NCBI GenBank assembly: GCA_947649495.1
Contig: CANSRU010000019.1
Coordinates: 1-33,977, forward strand
Origin: an uncultured Porphyromonadaceae bacterium
GTDB lineage: Bacteria; Bacteroidota; Bacteroidia; Bacteroidales; Muribaculaceae
Reading direction: 5' to 3'
Length of the DNA stretch: 33,977 nt
In this document: one piece after another, positions 22,701 to 30,517 of the stretch
How the letters are laid out: every line of letters begins with the position of its first letter
Numbering within the stretch: position 1 is the stretch's first letter
Made by a program: the position numbers and the translations under genes
Notes under the pieces: model-generated
Database searches by the model: none
The model's input: only the letters and a program-made list of their open reading frames with translations
Told to the model about the DNA's origin: nothing

Positions 22701-23910
22701 TGGTGAGCAGCGCGCCGGCCATACCGTTGTCGGTAGTCCATGGCACGGTATATCGCTTGTTATAGGCGGGGTCGGTATATGTCATGGTGATGTTACGATG
22801 GGAGGTACTGAACCAGTAGTCGCTGCCGGCGAGTTCGTACCATTCGTCATCAGCCAGACCGTTACCATTGTCATCGCGACTCACCATCACAGCTCCCGGC
22901 TCGGTCCACACCCCTTTGGCCGCTGCGACAAATGAATTGCCGCCTATAGAGAAGTCCACTCCGTAAGGATTCTGAGGATTGTTCATAATAGGCTGGTCAA
23001 AGCCAACTATCACGTAACCGCCAAAGCCTCCGAGCGACACAAGTCCGTCAGACTGAGGCACGCTGCTCGAACCCGAACTGCTGCCCTTGCCTATCAGACA
23101 TGAGGCATCGTTGAACGAACCGCCCGAGTTGGTGAACTGCCCCGGAGCGGGCAGGAACTCTATTATGCGCGACACGAGTGCATTCTTACGCACGAGCACC
23201 GCCACTTCAGCCTCGGCATAGTTGCCGCTGGCCAGCGTGATGCGGAAACGGAAACTGTCGCGGGTGTAGTTATCCAGACCTTCGGCGGGAGTATACACCA
23301 CGGCCTGACGGTAATACCGGGTGTTGAATCTGTCGTAATGGAGTGTATCGACAGCGAACGAGCCATGGGATGGCGCACGCACAATGGTGAGTTCAGAAAT
23401 GTTCTCGGCCGGCTCTTTTGTCACATTGTGCTGCGACCGCAGACTCGTAACAGAACCAAGCACATCAAGTTTGCAAGGTGTCCCTATGGTAGCATACACC
23501 TTCATATCTGACGCCGTCACCTCGACAATGCTGAATTTAAGCACATTGACAAAAACCTCTCCTCCATACGTCAGCTTTACCGTCACATTGGCATCTCCCA
23601 ATTGATTGGCCTTTACCGTGAGGCTTATGTTATTCTTCTTATAGCCTGACATCCAGCTGTACGATTTGAACGAAACCAGATCTTCATTATCAGAAGTCAC
23701 GTCCACCGTAACACCATGGGTATCGAGATTCTCTGTAGCAGCTATCGTATCGGGAAATTCAAATATATCGGCTATATACACCGACTTGGTAGTATTGGTT
23801 GTCGAGGCTACAGCCGTAAGCTCGTAAGGCCGCGGCACAAACTTTTCGGCCGCCACCGCTTTCAACGCGCATATCAACGCGATGACACATAACATCAGTA
23901 ACTTTCTCAT
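19780..23910 (-). CDS. Giant T9SS-exported multidomain surface protein of the cobalamin operon
   Basis: The 1376-aa protein has no known function. Order: signal peptide (1-21); Ig/PKD-like beta domains (about 25-245); a domain shared with the neighbouring 410-aa lipoprotein (about 248-535, with PAPGQF, DDNGNGLADDEWYELAGSDY and GWLGEWSTE); two bacterial Ig-like domains (about 550-735); a linker; a repeat region resembling a beta-propeller (about 830-1060, blades such as GAYMWVAKGANVSRYNV and GTYAYVLAGNKVLKISL); further beta domains (about 1090-1290); and a type A T9SS sorting domain (about 1300-1376, GIYPNPAVDNVTV and LPAGTYLVR). It is the last gene of the riboswitch-controlled operon, 15 bp after its neighbour. 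Surface capture of corrinoids or corrinoid-protein complexes is inferred from context. Confidence 0.8.
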   Translation of the reverse strand: MRKLLMLCVIALICALKAVAAEKFVPRPYELTAVASTTNTTKSVYIADIFEFPDTIAATENLDTHGVTVDVTSDNEDLVSFKSYSWMSGYKKNNISLTVKANQLGDANVTVKLTYGGEVFVNVLKFSIVEVTASDMKVYATIGTPCKLDVLGSVTSLRSQHNVTKEPAENISELTIVRAPSHGSFAVDTLHYDRFNTRYYRQAVVYTPAEGLDNYTRDSFRFRITLASGNYAEAEVAVLVRKNALVSRIIEFLPAPGQFTNSGGSFNDASCLIGKGSSSGSSSVPQSDGLVSLGGFGGYVIVGFDQPIMNNPQNPYGVDFSIGGNSFVAAAKGVWTEPGAVMVSRDDNGNGLADDEWYELAGSDYWFSTSHRNITMTYTDPAYNKRYTVPWTTDNGMAGALLTNQFHEQPYFPDPAVYPAAAEKIKDGKLSFGGTLIRSSLDKRVPSYIEFYRCPAFGYCDNKPDNSDLTVARNPYYDDENGKSTNGFDISWAVDKEGNYVNLDHIDFVKIYTAGSVNAGWLGEWSTEVTGVGITNPDPDYVPKDYYLNYASITQLQVPVGGTCRYEGMAFKNGRPLNDGSKARWWVDDDAIGSIDDNGLFTGRTIGTTTVHFQQYADAPADEFDVEVVAMTGVMIDIEGNASTVSNDSISCIKGETIYINVESLTQNKEQLNGTSSNRYIYDNYSWINSNPAVGTIDNGTFKALAEGETELVVFSGIDASLTDTIKVTVLPIPATQLVSDPVKVPYHAAKASYTNDKLFTTGNDARVNMLSVTSPAVQGCLSLENNVLGIDFSGLEFGRYPASFTTSAYGVTKDFDTAFDYYADNYGSERSLIVVYDDRAESISTESGEKKSLDVRLTAGQATDVATQGAYMWVAKGANVSRYNVSKGEKVAETTLSAAGTHSMALYADRLIVSDGTILRRYYKTDLEPCGSIDMACDVDAVASDGTYAYVLAGNKVLKISLDGDMTLAGETEVNADGLSGRMYCAGDSLMIPSGAGTDVSMTVAYGGETTTVAGADAESSGISFYDGLNGRIGVLDITGHIHWFGTVDGGWIEEPESALLAGTDYAGAKTMAIMEEIGHNVAPVVKNMSSTTVYEYATSRTSSLKQKTTFCTDQENSYDIYPRIPSGSGDWLESVERYDNGNIRVNVKFTGTVDADSIVSLPVECIDHAGASVMNVIPYKISPRIYKPLIKDYAVDGVADTDFEHTVNLADVFVNQGAASVNRYYTCTNEIVANSLPDNVTVTLDGDQLKVGAPAGTVATGDIKVARTIAHSNNKTYLPKTFATVIPVNISGTSGIDDVISDGLGIYPNPAVDNVTVDVTVAGRIEIFTIGGIRVLCREVVPGEPVSIGMLPAGTYLVRTDAGGEVRTAKLIKL

Positions 23911-23925
23911 TGCTAAAATATATGG

Positions 23926-25698
23926 TTAGTTTTTCACATAAATCTTACTTCTGACTCCGTTGGCCGACACAATGTAGATTCCATCCGGAAGCCCATGTGC
24001 CGCCTGCGAGCGATAACCGTGGTAACGGCGCACCTCACGCCCCATTGTCGTATATACTACCACATCGCCATAGCTGTTATCGGCATCCACACTCTCTATA
24101 GAAGCCACAGAACCGGTCACCGTCATGGTATGGTCCACAGTACGCCCGTTGGAGTCAAACTGCACTGTGACATCAGATGAACCGGGACGCAGGCAGCTCA
24201 GCACCAGATCACCACGCTTTATTTCAGCCGATATGCATTCGGGATTACTGTTTGACACCACCCTTTTAACTATGGACACCACCGGTGTATCGGCATCGGT
24301 TACCTTGTCACCGAGCGTTATGGTCTCGGCCACGGTTCCAAGCGACACAACCTCGGGCATATTCCTCACCACAGGAACTTCTGTATCGGGAAATATGAAC
24401 ATGGCCGGGTACCAGTAGTTGCTTATCAATTTCCATTCCGCATCGGGTTCCACCGATGTGCCGCGGTCGGAGTAACGGCGGTAAATCCAGTTCTGATTGG
24501 CGATGGAGCTTCCGTAGTAGAAATGGCAATACAGTTTATCGTCGACGGGACTCACCCTTAGCGAAGAACTATAGAACCACAGATTACCGTCAATCGAGGA
24601 ATTATATATCAGATCAGTATAATCGCGGTCAATGTCGTAACGGTACAACATGCAGTCGGAAAACCACGACATAGCTCCGGCCGAAGGGTCGGCATAAGTG
24701 AAGTACAACACATTACGCTTGGCCGATGCGGCAAGTTTGCCGGCCGTCCATGCATACCACGACTGTGGCACTCCGCCGATATGCAGCGTTACCTTTCTGG
24801 TTTCAAGTGTATAGGGGTCTATGCGCAGAAGTCCGTTGCCTTTCCATGCGCTTCCCGAGTTTCCATACGGATAGTGCGTGAGAGGCACTCCGAATTCATT
24901 GACCTCATCGGGATCAGCAAGATTCATTCCGGCCCACAGCGAACCGTCGGCGGCCTGCACCATGGTGCTGAAACAACCCTCTATCACATCCACAATCCGG
25001 TCGGTAACGGGGTCTATCACCAATATGCCCTTATCTTGCTTGATGGCAAAAACATAGTCCTGCGTACGTATCATCACACCTATCTGGTTCTGATACAGCG
25101 GTCCCTGACCATCGGCATTGTTTTCATCTCCATTCACCAGTTCGTTTTCAGAACCATCGATACATCCGGTCACCTCCATGGCCCCGGTGTCGAAAATATA
25201 AATTCCATTGGATGTGCCGAGATATACTTTCTGAGGAGTCACACCGCAGCACGCACGCCCATCGCCGAGTGCCGTACCCGACACAATGCCTCCGGCTGCA
25301 CTGCCGGAGTCGTCGGCCACTCCACGCGGATTGATAACCTCAAGCTGACACAGACACTTCATGGTCGAAGCATCAATAACGGTGAGACGGCCCCCCGACA
25401 TGGTCGCTCCTGGATCCTTGTGTTGCTTGGCCATCACATACAGACGCCCGCCGAACATCTGCCCATACTGCGCCGTGCAGCCGAGTTCAAGACCGTTGAC
25501 CGACTGGAACACACGATAGCGTACCAGATTGTAGGGATCGTCCGTATTGTCAGGATACCACATATTGATGGTGGAGTTCTGATGACCGTACCAATCCTCA
25601 TTCAGCACAAACACCCCCGACGAGAAATCATCGTCGACGAAAGCTTGCGCCGTTACCGACACCACAGCAAGTGTCATTGCAAGTAAAATTTTGTTCAT
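23926..25698 (-). CDS. T9SS-tailed beta-propeller protein (DUF5074/BtuG-like)
   Basis: The 590-aa product has a signal peptide (MNKILLAMTLAVVSVTAQA) without a lipobox cysteine. A beta-propeller-like region (about 25-440) opens with VFVLNEDWYGHQNSTINMWY, which parallels LLNEGNMGSNKASIDFVDF at the start of the BtuG-like lipoprotein in the same operon. Blade strands such as GRLTVIDASTMKCL and GILVIDPVTDRIVDVI recur. A linker domain (about 440-530) and a short T9SS-type tail follow (GREVRRY, LPDGIYIVSANGVRSKIYVKN near the end). I read it as a T9SS-exported relative of BtuG. Binding of corrinoid is inferred from homology and from the shared riboswitch. Confidence 0.8.
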   Translation of the reverse strand: MNKILLAMTLAVVSVTAQAFVDDDFSSGVFVLNEDWYGHQNSTINMWYPDNTDDPYNLVRYRVFQSVNGLELGCTAQYGQMFGGRLYVMAKQHKDPGATMSGGRLTVIDASTMKCLCQLEVINPRGVADDSGSAAGGIVSGTALGDGRACCGVTPQKVYLGTSNGIYIFDTGAMEVTGCIDGSENELVNGDENNADGQGPLYQNQIGVMIRTQDYVFAIKQDKGILVIDPVTDRIVDVIEGCFSTMVQAADGSLWAGMNLADPDEVNEFGVPLTHYPYGNSGSAWKGNGLLRIDPYTLETRKVTLHIGGVPQSWYAWTAGKLAASAKRNVLYFTYADPSAGAMSWFSDCMLYRYDIDRDYTDLIYNSSIDGNLWFYSSSLRVSPVDDKLYCHFYYGSSIANQNWIYRRYSDRGTSVEPDAEWKLISNYWYPAMFIFPDTEVPVVRNMPEVVSLGTVAETITLGDKVTDADTPVVSIVKRVVSNSNPECISAEIKRGDLVLSCLRPGSSDVTVQFDSNGRTVDHTMTVTGSVASIESVDADNSYGDVVVYTTMGREVRRYHGYRSQAAHGLPDGIYIVSANGVRSKIYVKN

Positions 25699-25742
25699 AA
25701 ACAGTATTTATATATTGAATAATTGTGTGTGATAAATCAGTA

Positions 25743-26975
25743 TCAAACATCAGGAAGCGGCACGGTACCATCGGGCACATGAAGATCCTCGGCTCTCGAA
25801 ATCTCGGTGGATGTCTCGCCGAGCCATCCGCACTGCTGGTTCACTCCGGTGTAGACCCGTATGAAATCAACGCCTTCAAGATGCACCGGCCTACCGAACG
25901 CATCGACCGCCCAGTCTATCTTGAAACAGGACAGATCGCCGGCATTATTGGGATGATTATCAACATATCCCCATGGGAAACAATAAAGCACATAATATGA
26001 ACCCTGATGGCTCTCGTCAACTCCGTTGCGCGGCAGAAGAGTACCTGAAAAACTCATCACATCGTCTGATATCCATCCGGGCCAATAGTCCTGCGAGTGA
26101 TAAACATTGCGCTCCACATAGCCCGAAACACCATCGTTGCCCTCATAACGTATGTACTCGGCATCGGTAATATTTCCATCCTTGCGCACAGGCTGATGGT
26201 CAGGCGACGGACGATGATAGGTTACGGAATAATTGTGACGTGTGGCAGGATTGGCATACTCGCTGCCCGCAAGCTCATACCATGGGTCGTCGGGAATACC
26301 GTTGCCGTTACAGTCCACCGACACCATCACTATTCCCGGTTCGGCACTTCCACCGGGATTCGTGGCGTCGGGATTCGGATTGGAAGCCGAATAGAATGAA
26401 TTGCCGTCAATACGGAAATCATATTGTCCGGGCACATTGACCACGGTGTGGTCGAAAGCGAAAGTCACATAGCCGCCGTAATTGCCGAGCGACACGAGAA
26501 TATCGTTCTTACCTCCGATACATTCAAGCACTTTGCGGCACATATCCTTCTCCGTATCCCCGGGCTCGTATTTCGGAAGCTCGTTGATGAATTGTCCGGG
26601 AGCCGGGCGATATTCAAGCACTTCGGAGATATAGCGGGAATAAGCCACATCTTCGTTCCACACTTTTATGAGCACGCTATGCTCAACAGGATCGGTAGGC
26701 GATGCTATACGCAATGTCACCTCGTAGTCGCCGGCCTTCGGAGCACAGAAATAGTAATCGCGCTGTGTGCACACCACCGAATCGCGGCCATGCGCGTCGG
26801 GCATGCTCCATACATAGCTCTCACCCGGATACTCCGGATGCAGACGCAGTGTGCGCATGCGGTAGACACTGTATACATTATCGATACCGAGGTTTACCAT
26901 CGGGACACCGTCGCTGCACCCTGCCGATGTCAGGGCTACCGATATTATTGAAATATAACTGTATATGCTTTTCAT
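25743..26975 (-). CDS. Cell-surface lipoprotein of the cobalamin operon (possible BtuH-type corrinoid binder)
   Basis: The 410-aa product has a lipoprotein signal (lipobox TSAGC, cysteine 20). An Ig/PKD-like domain (about 30-105) precedes a domain (about 113-395) homologous to residues 248-535 of the 1376-aa protein. Shared marks are EYRPAPGQF (121-129), DCNGNGIPDDPWYELAGSEY (221-240), FKIDWAVD (351-358) and GWLGETSTE (383-391). The D-x-N-G-N-G-x-x-D-D stretch resembles a calcium-binding loop. Gut Bacteroidetes cobalamin loci carry a second class of B12-binding lipoproteins called BtuH; this gene is a candidate by position, but I could not align it. It starts 6 bp after btuG. Confidence 0.7.
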   Translation of the reverse strand: MKSIYSYISIISVALTSAGCSDGVPMVNLGIDNVYSVYRMRTLRLHPEYPGESYVWSMPDAHGRDSVVCTQRDYYFCAPKAGDYEVTLRIASPTDPVEHSVLIKVWNEDVAYSRYISEVLEYRPAPGQFINELPKYEPGDTEKDMCRKVLECIGGKNDILVSLGNYGGYVTFAFDHTVVNVPGQYDFRIDGNSFYSASNPNPDATNPGGSAEPGIVMVSVDCNGNGIPDDPWYELAGSEYANPATRHNYSVTYHRPSPDHQPVRKDGNITDAEYIRYEGNDGVSGYVERNVYHSQDYWPGWISDDVMSFSGTLLPRNGVDESHQGSYYVLYCFPWGYVDNHPNNAGDLSCFKIDWAVDAFGRPVHLEGVDFIRVYTGVNQQCGWLGETSTEISRAEDLHVPDGTVPLPDV

Positions 26976-26981
26976 AATGAA

Positions 26982-28136
26982 TCACTCGTAAAGAAATACC
27001 ATGTGGGCAGGAATATCCCCCGTGCGCACGCTCCATTTACGCCGTCCATAGCGGTTATAGCAGTGGAGCTGCCCGCTCGACACATAATTTTTAGCATCGG
27101 TCACGTAGATATCTCCATTTGAAGGGTTTATGCTGATTCCATAAGGAATCTCTATGTCGGCCGCGGTACCATCTATGATGAACGACTCCGACACCTGACG
27201 GCGGGTGCGGATGTCGATTATACCATAGGTTATGTTATTGCGCTCGAGAGCATAATTCCATTCGGTAGAGTAGAAATACAGTGAGTCGCCATGTATGCAC
27301 ATCTCTGTACATGGAATGTCGAGGGTGTCAGTCACCACCATGTCCGACGACCATTTGCTCTCCTTTTCCAGAACAAACAATTTGGAATGCACTCCGTTGT
27401 AGTCTCCCCGGGATGTAACCCACAGCTTGCCGTAACGGTCGGCCCTGATACGGTGGAGATTGATGCCCACCGGTATCTTCCTCACCTGTTTCATGCCGTG
27501 ACGCTCCACAACCGACACTGTACGGTCGTAGTTTGGAGCCCGATATCCACCGGAGTTGGCCACATATATATATTCGCCCATTATCTCAAGTTCGTCGGGC
27601 TGATAACCGACGGTGCATTTGCCGGTAACCTGCAGCGATGCCGTATCAACCTGATATACTGCGCCGGCCTGGGCATTGGGATCCATCTGCACCGGTCCCA
27701 CATAGGATGTGACATAGGCATGATTGCGGCTGAACTTGATGTAACGGCAGTTAGGTATGTCAATCTGTCCGATACGGCGCAATGTGCGGGCATCCATCAC
27801 CTCGACCTTGTGGGAGCAGTTGATTACGGCATATAGACGCGAACCGTAAATCTGGATATCGTTGCCTACATCCCCCAGTTCCTTTATCACCGATGGATTA
27901 CGCTCGGCATAGAGATTGCGCGCGTAATATCCGTTGCGGAAATCCACAAAGTCTATGGATGCCTTGTTGGAACCCATGTTGCCCTCGTTGAGCAGGTACA
28001 TACCTATGGGCTGGGCGTCGGGTTGCGGACCTCCGGGAATCAGGTCGTACTCCGTAGGCACCACGAGTTCGTCCTCGCGGCACGACACCGCTGCCAGACA
28101 CATCATAGCAATTATCAGATAACGCGACGTCTTCAT
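26982..28136 (-). CDS. btuG: BtuG-like cobalamin-binding surface lipoprotein (DUF5074 beta-propeller)
   Basis: BtuG proteins are surface lipoproteins that bind cobalamin very tightly and cap the BtuB channel. The 384-aa product has a lipobox (LAAVSC, cysteine 19) followed at once by REDEL, an acidic run that fits the surface-export signal of Bacteroidota lipoproteins. The rest is a YncE/DUF5074 beta-propeller: LLNEGNMGSNKASIDFVDF (48-66), GNDIQIYGSRLYAVIN (91-106), VEVMDARTLRRIGQI and later blades ending in GDIYVTDAKNYVSSG. Its ATG overlaps the btuB TGA (ATGA), so it is translationally coupled to the transporter. The symbol rests on family, gene order and riboswitch. Confidence 0.88.
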   Translation of the reverse strand: MKTSRYLIIAMMCLAAVSCREDELVVPTEYDLIPGGPQPDAQPIGMYLLNEGNMGSNKASIDFVDFRNGYYARNLYAERNPSVIKELGDVGNDIQIYGSRLYAVINCSHKVEVMDARTLRRIGQIDIPNCRYIKFSRNHAYVTSYVGPVQMDPNAQAGAVYQVDTASLQVTGKCTVGYQPDELEIMGEYIYVANSGGYRAPNYDRTVSVVERHGMKQVRKIPVGINLHRIRADRYGKLWVTSRGDYNGVHSKLFVLEKESKWSSDMVVTDTLDIPCTEMCIHGDSLYFYSTEWNYALERNNITYGIIDIRTRRQVSESFIIDGTAADIEIPYGISINPSNGDIYVTDAKNYVSSGQLHCYNRYGRRKWSVRTGDIPAHMVFLYE

Positions 28137-30115
28137 ATCTCTATTGTAAGGCCGAAACGATAGTTGCGTTTAGGCATGGGGTAATTCAGTATAACATCAT
28201 AGTCCTGCGAGAAGAGATTGTTTATCTCAGCGGTGGCGCGCATCTTCACCTTGCCGATTTGGAATTCCTTGAGCAATGAAAGGTCGCTCGTGTACCATGG
28301 CTGTGTATAGTTGTAGCGTATGTTCTCCTGCTGATTATAGCGCTCGCCGGTGTAGATGTATGAGTAGTTGAGTGTCCATCCGCGCCATCCTGCCATGCAG
28401 ATGGCCGAGAAACTGTGCCACGGTATGTAAGGTATCTGATGACGGTAATAGTTATCGGCCGGATTGGTCACATCTATGGCTTCCTGATAAGTGTACTGGA
28501 ATTTACCGGTAAGGTCGATTTCGGCAGGCAGTCTGAAAGTGAGCTGTGTCTGCACATCGATTCCCCGTATGTGCACCTTGCCGAGATTAAGCATGGTCCA
28601 CCGGAACTGCTGCCCCTTGGGATAGGCCACAATCTTGTCGCGCACCTCATTGTAATATATATCGGTGCCGATGCTGAAAAACCGGAACGCTCCTTTGGAG
28701 CGCGATATGTCGTAGAGCAGTCCGGCATTGTACTGGATGGCTGTCTCCGGTTTCAGGTAAGCATTGCCCATGTCGGTATAATAGAGGTCATTGAATGTGG
28801 GCATGCGGTAGCTGTGCTTATAGAATGCACGCACCACGAGATTCGGACGGCGAAAAGGCTTCACCGACATGAATACACCGGGGGTGAACTTGAATTTATC
28901 GGGAGCCTCGTCGCGGTCACGCCGTTCCTCGTTAACGGCCGTGAGCAGCGCGCTCGCCTGCGCTTTGAAACAATCGCCGAGAGAGAATGCCGTGGCCGTG
29001 GAAAGCCAGTGGGTGGTACGGTGCACACTCTTATATTCACTCAGTCCGTTCCATTGGAAATCGTAGGCTGCCGACCATTCCCAATTGGGCAGGACAATCA
29101 CCTTTGCGGCACACGACAGGTAAACCTCTTTCTGTTTATAGATATTGTCGACATGTATGAGTTTGTCGTCATTGTTCACATAGCGGGTATAGTCGTAGGC
29201 ATATTTTGCATTTATCTTCATGTCCCAACGTGGAGTGACGTTATATTCCCACATCCCCTGAACAAATGTATTCCGGTCCCACAGACGTTCACCGCGGCGC
29301 CACACATTGTTGACTATCGCTCCGGGCACCCCACGCTCGGAATTATAATGATAGACGAACGCTTTCCAGCGGCCGCGGTTCAGAAAGCCATGCAGTCCGG
29401 CCTCAAAGCGCACGGCATCGATGTCGCCGTTCTGACGCACGGCGGTGGTATCGTAGGCGAGGTCTCCCGATGGGGTGACACGCCGGTAGCGGAATTTGTA
29501 TTTACCTGATGAGGTGAGCCACTCGCCGTTGAAACTGAAACTGACATTGTGACTGAGACGGTAGTCGAACGTGACCGACGCATCGAAAAGGTCGAACGAA
29601 CCGGCACGCAGCGATGCCCGCAGACGTGCTTTCTCACCTTCGGCAAACAGAGGGAACCGCGAGGTGAGATATATCGACCCGGCTGAGCCGAACTCGCGCG
29701 CCGACTGGAAAATTTCGCTTTTCTGTCCGTTGTAGAGACTCACGGACTCTATGTTTTCAAGCGAGTACTTGCCTAAGTCAACCTGACCGTTCTGGGCATT
29801 GCCAAGTTCAATACCGTTGTAATACACCCCCATGTGGTTTGTGCCCATGGAACGTATGTTGACGGTCTTTATACCGCCCACTCCACCATAATCCTTGAGC
29901 TGCACTCCCGAGAAGAAACGCAGGGCATCAGCCACACTGTGCGTCCGCAGGGCGTCAAGCTCCTTGCCTTTCAACGTCTGGGCCGGAATCACATCCTTGT
30001 ATGTCTGGGCCGTCACCGTCACCTCGTCGAGGTTGATGCTGTCGGGGGCTGTTGATGCAGCTGCCGTGCCACACAAAAATCCGGTAAGTAAAATAAAAAT
30101 TGTGTTTCGGTTCAT
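28133..30115 (-). CDS. btuB: BtuB-like TonB-dependent cobalamin receptor
   Basis: This outer-membrane receptor imports corrinoids using TonB energy. I start it at the ATG at 30115 (MNRNTIFILLTGFLCG), giving 660 aa; a GTG two codons upstream is the alternative. Order: signal peptide (1-about 21), TonB box DEVTVTA (about 30-36), plug domain (about 40-155; ADALRFFSGVQLKDYGGVGGI and NIRSMGTNHMGVYYNGIEL) and a 22-strand barrel to the C-terminus (YRFGLTIEI). It is the first gene after the cobalamin riboswitch and is directly coupled to btuG, the known BtuB-BtuG arrangement. There is no SusD-like gene, which argues against a glycan locus. Confidence 0.9.
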   Translation of the reverse strand: MNRNTIFILLTGFLCGTAAASTAPDSINLDEVTVTAQTYKDVIPAQTLKGKELDALRTHSVADALRFFSGVQLKDYGGVGGIKTVNIRSMGTNHMGVYYNGIELGNAQNGQVDLGKYSLENIESVSLYNGQKSEIFQSAREFGSAGSIYLTSRFPLFAEGEKARLRASLRAGSFDLFDASVTFDYRLSHNVSFSFNGEWLTSSGKYKFRYRRVTPSGDLAYDTTAVRQNGDIDAVRFEAGLHGFLNRGRWKAFVYHYNSERGVPGAIVNNVWRRGERLWDRNTFVQGMWEYNVTPRWDMKINAKYAYDYTRYVNNDDKLIHVDNIYKQKEVYLSCAAKVIVLPNWEWSAAYDFQWNGLSEYKSVHRTTHWLSTATAFSLGDCFKAQASALLTAVNEERRDRDEAPDKFKFTPGVFMSVKPFRRPNLVVRAFYKHSYRMPTFNDLYYTDMGNAYLKPETAIQYNAGLLYDISRSKGAFRFFSIGTDIYYNEVRDKIVAYPKGQQFRWTMLNLGKVHIRGIDVQTQLTFRLPAEIDLTGKFQYTYQEAIDVTNPADNYYRHQIPYIPWHSFSAICMAGWRGWTLNYSYIYTGERYNQQENIRYNYTQPWYTSDLSLLKEFQIGKVKMRATAEINNLFSQDYDVILNYPMPKRNYRFGLTIEI

Positions 30116-30206
30116 TATCACTGTGTCAATATCCGACTGTAGTTATCTGCATAAATCAGCTATCAGTCAACAGCAGTGAAACGAACTCTACCCCTACATA
30201 CACAAT

Positions 30207-30231
30207 GCTCTCCACGGCATAGCCGCAGAGC
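30207..30231 (-). other. Stem-loop in the btuB leader, downstream of the riboswitch
   Basis: On the minus strand GCTCT and CGGC pair with GCCG and AGAGC around TAT, giving a compact GC-rich hairpin about 90 nt before the btuB start. No T run follows, so it is not an intrinsic terminator. It may be part of the expression platform or an mRNA stability element. Confidence 0.4.
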
Positions 30232-30277
30232 TGCAACGGTATTTACGGAAGGGGAATGTACGGAAGTCCTTTCGCAG

Positions 30278-30505
30278 TGGCTCGTCCTCGCAAGCCATCA
30301 ACCGATAGCGCAGCGGCAGGTCTTCTGACTCGTTTCCACCAATCCGGTTGCCTTCCCGGGCATATCGCCCAGTGGCATGCTCCGCAGGAGCGGAGACAAC
30401 ACCTGATGGTGTTTGTTGTGAAACTCACAGCAGCGGGACTGTCCGGGATTCTCACCCGGTTCCCTTTTAAGCGCCGCCCCTGCATTACGACCGGGGACAA
30501 GCGCA
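30278..30505 (-). ncRNA. Cobalamin (adenosylcobalamin-type) riboswitch
   Basis: On the minus strand the RNA contains the class hallmarks in order. GGGAACCGGGTGAGAATCCC, then GGACAG and TCCCGCTGCTGTGAG, span 30464-30424. GCCACTGGGC is at 30376-30367 and GGGAAGGC near 30357-30350. The B12 box GAGTCAGAAGACCTGCC is at 30331-30315. A P13-like hairpin, TGGCT...AGCCA with loop TGCGAGGACG, is at 30297-30278 and would supply the kissing-loop partner. It lies between a good promoter and btuB. Ligand binding normally lowers expression, so the whole five-gene operon should be induced when cobalamin is scarce. Edges are approximate. Confidence 0.96.
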
Positions 30506-30517
30506 CCGTTGCACCGG

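Noticed and set aside
24781-25686. 301-aa open frame antisense to the 590-aa propeller gene
   Set aside because: The minus-strand gene has a signal peptide and propeller repeats; this frame has neither.
28415-29509. 364-aa open frame antisense to btuB
   Set aside because: Inside the receptor gene, His/Ile-rich shadow composition, no promoter or family match.
19780-30115. Reading the TonB receptor locus as a glycan (Sus-type) utilisation locus
   Set aside because: There is no SusD-like gene or glycoside hydrolase, and a cobalamin riboswitch and BtuG-like propeller are present.
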